A stretch of DNA of 64,000 nt from Sporosarcina sp. FSL W7-1349. Its GTDB lineage: Bacteria; Bacillota; Bacilli; Bacillales_A; Planococcaceae. Position 1 is the first letter of the stretch. Each line of letters begins with the position of its first letter. Made by a program: the position numbers and the translations under genes. Under the pieces are notes generated by a model. The model did not search any database and was not told the DNA's origin. It saw nothing but the letters and a program-made list of their open reading frames with translations. The stretch is from NCBI RefSeq assembly GCF_038003045.1, contig NZ_JBBOOK010000002.1, positions 876,283 through 940,282 of the forward strand, written 5' to 3'. Shown here piece by piece: positions 55,219-64,000 of the stretch.

Positions 55219-56355
55219 ATGAAATTTGAAATCATGCGTAATCGACTGCTCGACGGAATCGGAGATGTAATGAAGGCGATCAGCCAAAAAGTTGCCACTC
55301 CGATCCTGACGGGGATAAAAATCGAAGTGACGGAAAATGGCATTACGATGACAGGAAGCGATTCAGATATAACGATTTGCACGTTTATCCCTGCTGAGGA
55401 AGATGGGGAGCAGATCATACGGGTTATTGAAAAAGGTTCGATTGTCATGCAAGCAAAGGTATTTAGTGAAATTGTCCGGAAGTTGCCGACCAATGATGTT
55501 ACGATTGAAGTTGCCAATGGACTTCAAGTACATATTCGTTCCGGCAAATCGGAATTCCATCTGATCGGATCTGATGCGGAAGATTATCCAATCCTTCCTG
55601 AAATGCGGGATGAATATCGTTTTACGTTTCCAGCAGATTTGATGAAATCCATTATTCGCGAAACGGTATTTGCTGTATCCCAACATGAAACAAGACCCAT
55701 TTTGACAGGGGTCCACTGGTTATCGAAAGATGGAAATTTGGAATGTGTGGCGACGGATAGTCACCGTTTGGCCCGGCGGATCACTTCTCCGGAAGGTCTT
55801 TCTGACGTGCCGTTCAGTGTCGTCATTCCAGGGAAAAGCCTTCAGGAACTGAGCAAGATCTTGCCCGATAATGCAGAACTTGTGGATATCGTCATTGCGG
55901 ATCACCAAGTTTTGTTCAAAACGCGTAATGTATTGTTTTATTCCCGGCTATTGGAAGGGAATTACCCAGATACTTCCCGTCTGATCCCATCGGAGTATCA
56001 AACTTCGGTGAAAGTGAACGGTAAACTGCTATTGCAGGCGATCGATCGGGCTTCTTTGCTCGCACGCGAAGAGCGGAATAACATCGTCCGTTTCGTTGCT
56101 GACGAAGGAAAAGCGATTGAAGTCTCCTCCAATTCTCCTGAAGTAGGGAAAGTCGAGGAACTGATCGAAGCACTTGACATTTCCGGGGAAGATCTGAAAA
56201 TTTCATTCAGCGCTAAATATATGATGGATGCGCTGAAGGCAATCGATGGACAAGATGTCGTCCTCCATTTCACAGGAGCGATGCGCCCGTTCATCTTAAA
56301 ATCGGTTGATGACGATTCGATCCTTCAACTGATCTTGCCTGTCAGAACCTACTGA
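55219..56355 (+). CDS. dnaN: DNA polymerase III beta sliding clamp
   Basis: A 378-residue ring clamp. It starts MKFEIMRNRLLDGIGDVMKAI, has three repeated domains, including ETRPILTGVHWLSKDGNLECVATDSHRLARR, and ends FILKSVDDDSILQLILPVRTY with the typical C-terminal P-V-R. It is closed by a terminator at 56424. Confidence 0.98.
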   Translation: MKFEIMRNRLLDGIGDVMKAISQKVATPILTGIKIEVTENGITMTGSDSDITICTFIPAEEDGEQIIRVIEKGSIVMQAKVFSEIVRKLPTNDVTIEVANGLQVHIRSGKSEFHLIGSDAEDYPILPEMRDEYRFTFPADLMKSIIRETVFAVSQHETRPILTGVHWLSKDGNLECVATDSHRLARRITSPEGLSDVPFSVVIPGKSLQELSKILPDNAELVDIVIADHQVLFKTRNVLFYSRLLEGNYPDTSRLIPSEYQTSVKVNGKLLLQAIDRASLLAREERNNIVRFVADEGKAIEVSSNSPEVGKVEELIEALDISGEDLKISFSAKYMMDALKAIDGQDVVLHFTGAMRPFILKSVDDDSILQLILPVRTY

Positions 56356-56423
56356 TTTTGTCTTTATTCAGCGGGTATCCAAATGCTTGCTGAGTATTGA
56401 TAAGCCACCAGCGTAAATAGGTC

Positions 56424-56455
56424 AGGATAGTCATTCAAAATGACTATCCTTTTTA
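56424..56455 (+). terminator. Rho-independent terminator of dnaN
   Basis: A 12-bp perfect stem AGGATAGTCATT / AATGACTATCCT with a 3-nt loop, then TTTTT. Confidence 0.92.
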
Positions 56456-56515
56456 CTTACCGCGAAAACTCCTGTAAAATAAGGATATACATTAATTGTG
56501 AAGGGTTGAGAGTCG

Positions 56516-56755
56516 ATGGAATTATTGAAAATCGATGCTGAATTTGTAACGCTTGGCCAATTGCTGAAAATGACCAATGCAATCAGTTCAGGCGGCATGG
56601 CCAAATGGTTCTTGGAAGAGAATATTGTCTATGTGAATGGCGAAGAAGAACGCCGTCGTGGCAAAAAACTTCGGCATGGTGATATCGTCAATGTACCAGG
56701 CATCGGTAAATTTAAAATAGATGGATTGCCCGCTGGACAAACGGATGTACATTGA
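56516..56755 (+). CDS. yaaA: S4 domain protein YaaA
   Basis: A 79-residue S4-like RNA-binding protein: [48 protein letters not shown]. It lies between dnaN and recF as in Bacillus, where it is linked to ribosome assembly. Its end overlaps the start of recF by 11 bp. Confidence 0.93.
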   Translation: MELLKIDAEFVTLGQLLKMTNAISSGGMAKWFLEENIVYVNGEEERRRGKKLRHGDIVNVPGIGKFKIDGLPAGQTDVH

Positions 56756-57863
56756 ACGTTTGGAACTGACCGACTACCGGAACTACGCTTCTCTCGATTT
56801 ATCTTTTTCTCCTCAAATTAATGTGCTGATCGGCGAAAACGCGCAAGGCAAGACAAATATCATGGAGGCGGTCTATGTTTTATCGATGGCGAAATCCCAT
56901 CGGACTTCAAATGATCGTGAATTGATACGCTGGGATCAAGAACATGGTAAAATAAAAGGGGACATCCAACGGAAATACGGTAAGGTGCCGTTAGAGTTGA
57001 CCATTTCAAAAAAAGGGAAAAAGGCGCGTGTGAACCATCTGGAACAGAATCGCCTCAGCCTTTATATCGGTCAATTGAACGTTGTCATGTTTGCGCCGGA
57101 AGATTTGAATCTTGTAAAAGGAAGTCCGCAAGTGCGAAGGAGATTCTTGGACATGGAAATTGGCCAGATTTCTCCGGTTTACTTGCATGACCTTCTGACA
57201 TTTCAAAAAGTCTTAAAGCAACGGAATGCAATTCTGAAAGACAATCGGGGCAGGCTAGACTTCACCGATGTCATGTTTGATATTTATACAGAGCAGTATA
57301 TTCAAGTGGCCGTACAAATTATTCGTAAACGGTTCTACTTCATGGATCTCTTGCAGAAATGGGCGGAACCTATCCACCGGGGAATTTCCCGGGGAATGGA
57401 GACGCTTGAAGTGTCATATGGGACTTTAAAAGAGCTTGAATCCGGGCAGACTGTGGAGCAAATGGAAGAAATACTCGCAAAGCGTTTGCATGAAGTGAGG
57501 AGGCGGGAATTGGAACGCGGCATGACGCTTGTCGGTCCGCATCGGGACGATCTCCATTTCTTCGTCAACGGCTATGACATCCAGACGTATGGCTCGCAGG
57601 GGCAGCAGCGGACGACAGCGCTGTCCCTTAAACTTGCGGAAATCGAGCTGGTAAAACAGGAGATCGGCGAAGCGCCGGTCCTTCTGCTCGATGATGTATT
57701 ATCCGAATTGGATGATTATCGGCAATCCCATTTATTGAACACGATCCAAGGGCAAGTACAAACCTTCGTCACCACGACGAATATTGCCGGGATTGACCAT
57801 GACACCATCCGGCAAGCCGAAATTTTTGAAGTATCGGCAGGCAAAGCAACAAAGATCACATAA
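56745..57863 (+). CDS. recF: DNA replication and repair protein RecF
   Basis: A 372-residue SMC-like ATPase. Walker A is [12 protein letters not shown], the signature [19 protein letters not shown], and Walker [16 protein letters not shown]. It acts in RecFOR loading of RecA on gaps. The start [14 protein letters not shown] at 56745 lies inside the end of yaaA. A candidate Noc site lies within the gene at 57384. Confidence 0.97.
   Translation: MYIERLELTDYRNYASLDLSFSPQINVLIGENAQGKTNIMEAVYVLSMAKSHRTSNDRELIRWDQEHGKIKGDIQRKYGKVPLELTISKKGKKARVNHLEQNRLSLYIGQLNVVMFAPEDLNLVKGSPQVRRRFLDMEIGQISPVYLHDLLTFQKVLKQRNAILKDNRGRLDFTDVMFDIYTEQYIQVAVQIIRKRFYFMDLLQKWAEPIHRGISRGMETLEVSYGTLKELESGQTVEQMEEILAKRLHEVRRRELERGMTLVGPHRDDLHFFVNGYDIQTYGSQGQQRTTALSLKLAEIELVKQEIGEAPVLLLDDVLSELDDYRQSHLLNTIQGQVQTFVTTTNIAGIDHDTIRQAEIFEVSAGKATKIT
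57384..57397. promoter_or_regulatory. candidate Noc-binding site in recF
   Basis: ATTTCCCGGGGAAT differs by one base from ATTTCCCGGGAAAT. It lies inside a coding region. Confidence 0.35.
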
Positions 57864-57911
57864 TGATCGGTTTATTGATATATATAGGTTTTTGTCCGGA
57901 AATGACTTTGA

Positions 57912-59870
<1,959 letters not shown>

Positions 59871-59889
59871 TACATGGTAGATGAGAAGG

Positions 59890-59918
59890 TAAGGCCGTAA
59901 TACTGTACGGCCTGCTTT
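59890..59918 (+). terminator. terminator between gyrB and gyrA
   Basis: A stem AGGCCGTA / TACGGCCT, followed by GCTTTTT. Confidence 0.8.
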
Positions 59919-59954
59919 TTCCGTTTAGACGACTTCTGAAAGGAGCTTAACAAT

Positions 59955-62450
59955 ATGGCAGATATGCCGAAACGTGGTGTCCAAGGCATCAATATCAGTT
60001 CTGAAATGAGAACCTCATTCCTCGATTACGCAATGAGCGTCATCGTTTCCCGGGCGCTCCCCGATGTCAGGGATGGGTTGAAGCCGGTACATCGCCGTAT
60101 TCTCTATGCAATGCAGGATTTGGGGAATACGGCGGACAAACCACATAAAAAATCCGCGCGTATTGTCGGCGACGTCATCGGGAAATATCATCCGCATGGT
60201 GATAGCGCTGTGTACGATACGATGGTCCGGATGGCACAAGATTTCAACTATCGCTATATGCTCGTCGATGGCCACGGGAACTTCGGGTCCGTAGACGGGG
60301 ACTCGGCAGCCGCGATGCGGTACACGGAGTCCCGTATGTCCCGTATTGCGATGGAATTATTACGTGATATTAATAAAGATACGATTGATTACCAGGATAA
60401 CTATGATGGTCAAGAAAGAGAACCGATAGTCCTGCCAAGCCGGTTTCCGAACTTGCTCGTCAATGGAACGTCCGGGATCGCGGTCGGAATGGCGACTAAT
60501 ATCCCTCCACACCATTTGGGGGAAACGATTGACGCGGTTTTGGCATTGGCCGACAACTCCGCCATTACGACGGAAGAGCTGATGGAAATCGTACCCGGAC
60601 CTGACTTCCCGACAGGCGGGATCATCATGGGACGAAGCGGAATCCGCAGAGCCTATGAAACAGGCAGAGGTTCTTTGATTATCCGCGGGAAAGTGGAAAT
60701 CGAACAGCAAGCGAACGGCAAGGAGACGATCATCGTCACCGAACTGCCTTATCAGGTGAATAAGGCCCGTTTGGTCGAGAAGATCGCGGAGCTGGTCCGC
60801 GAGAAGAAAATCGACGGCATCACACATTTGGCGGATGAATCCGACCGGACAGGCATGCGGATCGTTATCGAAGTCCGACGAGATGCAAACGCCAATGTAC
60901 TATTGAACAATTTATATAAACAGACAGCCCTCCAGTCGAGCTTCGGTATCAATATGCTGGCACTCGTGGACGGCGTTCCGAAAGTGCTCGCATTGAAAGA
61001 GATCCTCTATCATTATTTGGAGCACCAAAAAGTCGTCATCCGGAGACGGACACAGTACGACTTGAACAAGGCGGAAGATCGGGCACATATTTTGGAAGGT
61101 CTGCGAATTGCGCTTGATCATATCGATGAAATCATCGCCTTGATCCGGGGATCCAAAACGACGGATGAAGCTAGAAGCGGTTTGATGGAACGTTTCAACT
61201 TGAGCGAACGCCAGGCACAAGCCATCTTGGACATGCGACTGCAACGATTGACAGGTTTGGAACGGGATAAGATTGAGGACGAATATCAGGAGCTTCAGTT
61301 GTTGATTGCTGAGCTTCGCGCCATATTGGCAGATGAAGAGAAACTGGTCCAGATCATCCGGGAGGAATTGCTGGAAGTGAAAGAACGTTTTTCAGACAAA
61401 CGTCGGACGGAAATCACTTCAGGCGGTGCTGAAATGCTCGAAGACGAAGATCTGATCCCTGTCGAGAACTCTGTTTTGACACTTACACATAACGGGTATA
61501 TTAAACGGTTGCCGGCCAGCACATATCGTAGTCAACGCCGGGGCGGGCGCGGAATTCAAGGAATGGGCACGAATGACGATGACTTTGTGGAGCATCTCCT
61601 GAATACGTCGACGCATGATACGATCTTGTTCTTTACAAGCCGGGGCCGTGTCTTCAAGACGAAAGGTTACCAAGTACCGGAATTCAGCCGGACTGCGAAA
61701 GGTTTGCCGATTATTAACCTGTTAGGCGTAGACAAGGACGAGAAAGTAACAGCGATGATTGCGGTACCAGAATTCGATGCTGATAAATATCTGTTCTTCG
61801 CAACTCGTAATGGAATCGTAAAGCGGACACCGGTAGCTGAATTCGCCAATATCCGCTCCAACGGACTGATTGCTCTTACATTGCGCGGCGAAGACGAATT
61901 GATCGGCGTGAAAATGACGAATAGCAAAGATAATATTGTCATTGGAACGAGAGAAGGCATGCTCATCAAATTCAATGAAGAGGATGTCCGTTCCATGGGT
62001 CGTCTTGCAGGCGGAGTCATCGGGATCCGTCTGCGTGAAGGGGATTATGCAGTCGGCATGGATACGGTCCATGAAGGCGATGAAATTCTGGTCGTTACAG
62101 AAAAAGGATTCGGTAAACGGACACCGGAAGACGAATACCGGATTCAGACCCGTGGCGGGTATGGATTGAAGACATTGCATGTCACCGATCGGAATGGCCT
62201 GCTAGTGGCGATGAAGACGGTAGACGGGTCGGAAGACTTGATGCTGATCACGATCCATGGGATTTTGATTCGGATGGACGTCCATGACATTTCCATCATT
62301 GGTCGGAGTACGCAAGGTGTACGGCTGATCCGGTTAGGGGAAGATGAACTGGTCGCCACTGTTGCGAAGGTTGAAAAAGAAGTGTTGGAAGAGGAAGAGC
62401 ATGAAGAAGATCTCATGCCAGAAGATGAAGATGAAATGAATGATGAATGA
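59955..62450 (+). CDS. gyrA: DNA gyrase subunit A
   Basis: An 831-residue breakage-reunion subunit. The active Tyr lies in [11 protein letters not shown]. The quinolone-determining region reads [17 protein letters not shown], with Ser and Asp at the positions usually changed in resistant strains, so it looks susceptible. The GyrA-box QRRGGRG is in the C-terminal domain, and the tail is strongly acidic. Confidence 0.98.
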   Translation: MADMPKRGVQGINISSEMRTSFLDYAMSVIVSRALPDVRDGLKPVHRRILYAMQDLGNTADKPHKKSARIVGDVIGKYHPHGDSAVYDTMVRMAQDFNYRYMLVDGHGNFGSVDGDSAAAMRYTESRMSRIAMELLRDINKDTIDYQDNYDGQEREPIVLPSRFPNLLVNGTSGIAVGMATNIPPHHLGETIDAVLALADNSAITTEELMEIVPGPDFPTGGIIMGRSGIRRAYETGRGSLIIRGKVEIEQQANGKETIIVTELPYQVNKARLVEKIAELVREKKIDGITHLADESDRTGMRIVIEVRRDANANVLLNNLYKQTALQSSFGINMLALVDGVPKVLALKEILYHYLEHQKVVIRRRTQYDLNKAEDRAHILEGLRIALDHIDEIIALIRGSKTTDEARSGLMERFNLSERQAQAILDMRLQRLTGLERDKIEDEYQELQLLIAELRAILADEEKLVQIIREELLEVKERFSDKRRTEITSGGAEMLEDEDLIPVENSVLTLTHNGYIKRLPASTYRSQRRGGRGIQGMGTNDDDFVEHLLNTSTHDTILFFTSRGRVFKTKGYQVPEFSRTAKGLPIINLLGVDKDEKVTAMIAVPEFDADKYLFFATRNGIVKRTPVAEFANIRSNGLIALTLRGEDELIGVKMTNSKDNIVIGTREGMLIKFNEEDVRSMGRLAGGVIGIRLREGDYAVGMDTVHEGDEILVVTEKGFGKRTPEDEYRIQTRGGYGLKTLHVTDRNGLLVAMKTVDGSEDLMLITIHGILIRMDVHDISIIGRSTQGVRLIRLGEDELVATVAKVEKEVLEEEEHEEDLMPEDEDEMNDE

Positions 62451-62456
62451 ACTGAA

Positions 62457-62498
62457 GTTATTGAAACGTCCTGAGTGGGCGTTTCAATAACTTTTTTT
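62457..62498 (+). terminator. Rho-independent terminator of gyrA
   Basis: A 15-bp stem (62457-62471 with 62477-62491), then CTTTTTTT. Confidence 0.92.
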
Positions 62499-62588
62499 AT
62501 TTAGGGCGGCAAATTATTCCCTATCGTCAATGTCCAAAATTTGGAGTATGATTAAGGAAGCAAAAAGGATTGAAAGCGGGGGAAAGCG

Positions 62589-63692
62589 ATGGTAGAAACT
62601 TATACAGACGTTAGTGATTTGCGTCCGGGTTTTATTTTAAGTGAGGATATATTCGTAAATACGAAGGATCCCATCGTCCGTAAAGGGACGATGCTTGTAC
62701 TGGAGCATTTTGAAATTCTCCAAGCGTTCGGTATACGTAAAGTCAAAGTGGAAGAACGAGTGCAGATCAATAAAGAGGAGAACGTGTCGGCTGGAACCCA
62801 GTCCTTGAGCCCGGATGATGTGTTGGCAATTATCCCGATGGAAAAGTTGAACTTGCAGGACCGCTATGAGTCGGTCGTTCAAAGTTTCCGAAAAGAGTTT
62901 CAAGGTTGGCGTGCGGGAGTAAAGCCGGATATTGCAAAAGTTCGTACACTTGCTCTTCCACTGGTAGAAACCTTCATTGAACAGAAAAAAATGTTGACTG
63001 TCCTGAATGAGTTTTCCAATTCAAAGGATTATCTCTATCATCATTCCATTGCGGTCGGTATCTTGGCAGCCATGATCGGTAAGCAATTGGAGTTTCCGAA
63101 AGGACAAGTCTTGCAATTGGGTCTTGCCGGAGTTCTGGCGGATTGCGGCATGGCCAAAATCAACCGGTCGATAACAGAAAAAGCTTCCTTTCTAACGAAA
63201 GATGAATTCAAAGAAGTAAAAAAACATACCGTCTATAGTTATCAAATGGTACAAGAAACTCCATTTCTACGCCCAGAAATGAAAATAGCGATCTTTCAAC
63301 ATCATGAACGGCTAGACGGTAGCGGCTATCCAAAAGGTATTAAAATGAACGACATTTCCATCTTCTCGCAAATTCTTGCCGTGGCAGATGTCTTTCATGC
63401 AATGACATCGGAACGTGTCTATCGAAAACGAGAGTCGCCCTTCAAAGTGATTGAAATGATCAAGGAAGAGGAGTTTGGCAAATTCGATATCAAAGTTGTC
63501 CAAGCATTGCATGACCTTGTCGCCAATATTACGATCGGCACGAAAGTCAAATTGACGAATGGCGATGTTGGGGAAGTCATTTTCGTTCACCGTGATGCCC
63601 GGCTACGACCGATGGTGAAGAAAAACGATGATGAATCGATTATCGACCTCACAACCAATCGTCACTTAGCTATCGAAAGAGTGTTAGAGTGA
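62589..63692 (+). CDS. degenerate HD-GYP domain protein
   Basis: A 367-residue protein with an N-terminal domain of about 130 residues and an HD-GYP-like phosphodiesterase domain. The first His is in YLYHHSIAVG and the GYP region FQHHERLDGSGYPKGI is intact, but the HD dyad region reads GVLADCGMAKI where LLHDIGK is expected, so one metal-ligand His is lost. It may bind or slowly hydrolyse cyclic dinucleotides, or act as a regulator. Monocistronic, between gyrA and an rRNA operon. RBS GGGGGAAAG. Confidence 0.85.
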   Translation: MVETYTDVSDLRPGFILSEDIFVNTKDPIVRKGTMLVLEHFEILQAFGIRKVKVEERVQINKEENVSAGTQSLSPDDVLAIIPMEKLNLQDRYESVVQSFRKEFQGWRAGVKPDIAKVRTLALPLVETFIEQKKMLTVLNEFSNSKDYLYHHSIAVGILAAMIGKQLEFPKGQVLQLGLAGVLADCGMAKINRSITEKASFLTKDEFKEVKKHTVYSYQMVQETPFLRPEMKIAIFQHHERLDGSGYPKGIKMNDISIFSQILAVADVFHAMTSERVYRKRESPFKVIEMIKEEEFGKFDIKVVQALHDLVANITIGTKVKLTNGDVGEVIFVHRDARLRPMVKKNDDESIIDLTTNRHLAIERVLE

Positions 63693-63696
63693 AGAG

Positions 63697-63740
63697 GAAC
63701 AGCTACGGGCATATCAGCTCGGTAGCTGTTCTTTATCAAA
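63697..63740 (+). terminator. terminator-like hairpin after the HD-GYP gene
   Basis: A 10-bp perfect stem GAACAGCTAC / GTAGCTGTTC with a 15-nt loop and a weak T-run. Confidence 0.65.
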
Positions 63741-63765
63741 GAAACAACTTTTTTTAATTTAGGGG

Positions 63766-63794
63766 TTGCAAAGTAGAAGACATCGGAGTATAGT
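63766..63794 (+). promoter_or_regulatory. rRNA operon promoter P1
   Basis: -35 TTGCAA and -10 TATAGT with a 17-bp spacer, after a gene-free AT-rich stretch. Confidence 0.7.
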
Positions 63795-63852
63795 AGAGAA
63801 CGTTGCGCTTCACATAACGGCAAACAACGAAAAAAGAAATTGAAAAAAGTTG

Positions 63853-63881
63853 TTGACATTATGAATGCAGCTTGGTATGAT
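63853..63881 (+). promoter_or_regulatory. rRNA operon promoter P2 and start of the rRNA leader
   Basis: A consensus -35 TTGACA and -10 TATGAT, spacer 17 bp. It is followed by a leader with AACCTTGAAAACTGAACAG (antitermination-like), typical of Bacillota rRNA operons. The 16S gene itself lies beyond the window. Confidence 0.85.
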
Positions 63882-64000
63882 ATAAGAGTTGCTGCGAAAC
63901 ACAACGGCAACGAAATGAACCTTGAAAACTGAACAGCAAAACGTCAACAAATAAAGTTCGGAAGCCGACCCCGTCGGTGAAACGAACAAAACGAATCTTT

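Overview
The window is about 64 kb around the replication origin of a low-to-mid GC, spore-forming Bacillota. The gene order matches Bacillus (walRK operon, rlmH, dnaB, rpsF-ssb-rpsR, ychF, yyaC, parB-parA, noc, rsmG, mnmG, mnmE, jag, yidC, rnpA, rpmH, oriC, dnaA, dnaN, yaaA, recF, gyrB, gyrA). A yyaC gene argues for sporulation. The overall picture suggests Planococcaceae, perhaps Sporosarcina; the genus is inference. oriC lies at about 53.3-53.65 kb plus the dnaA-dnaN gap at 55.05-55.2 kb. Nearly all core genes point away from it.

Layout. 1-1473: end of an iron-siderophore ABC transporter operon. 1.6-9.9 kb: an AT-rich accessory block directly downstream of the 3' end of rlmH. It is divided by copies of the last codons of rlmH at 1645, 6752 and 9896, which closely resemble staphylococcal SCC attachment sites. 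The outer segment carries a two-component system and a diguanylate cyclase; the inner one carries a membrane protein and a two-gene unit of an unrecognised protein plus a single-domain AAA+ ATPase. No ccr recombinase is present. 9.9-19.7 kb: rlmH, a CxxH/CxxC protein, htrA and the walRK-yycHIJ operon, preceded by an M23/G5/LysM cell-wall peptidase. A DnaA-box cluster lies around rlmH.

20.1-32.3 kb: a catabolic island controlled by a PrpR-like sigma-54 activator. It encodes an M20 hydrolase, SDR dehydrogenase, glutamine-synthetase-like ligase, aldehyde dehydrogenase, APC permease, amidase, a second M20 amidohydrolase and an alpha/beta hydrolase. A textbook -24/-12 promoter precedes it. The set fits a gamma-glutamylation route for an amine or amino alcohol. 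32.5-52.9 kb: core replication, translation and segregation genes, with two parS sites. 53.7-63.7 kb: dnaA to gyrA and a degenerate HD-GYP protein. The window ends in tandem promoters and the leader of an rRNA operon whose 16S gene lies outside.

A family of intergenic 21-bp tandem repeats, alternating between two subtypes, occurs at three places (12.17-12.44, 39.45-39.55 and 53.03-53.22 kb) and is not explained by any gene.
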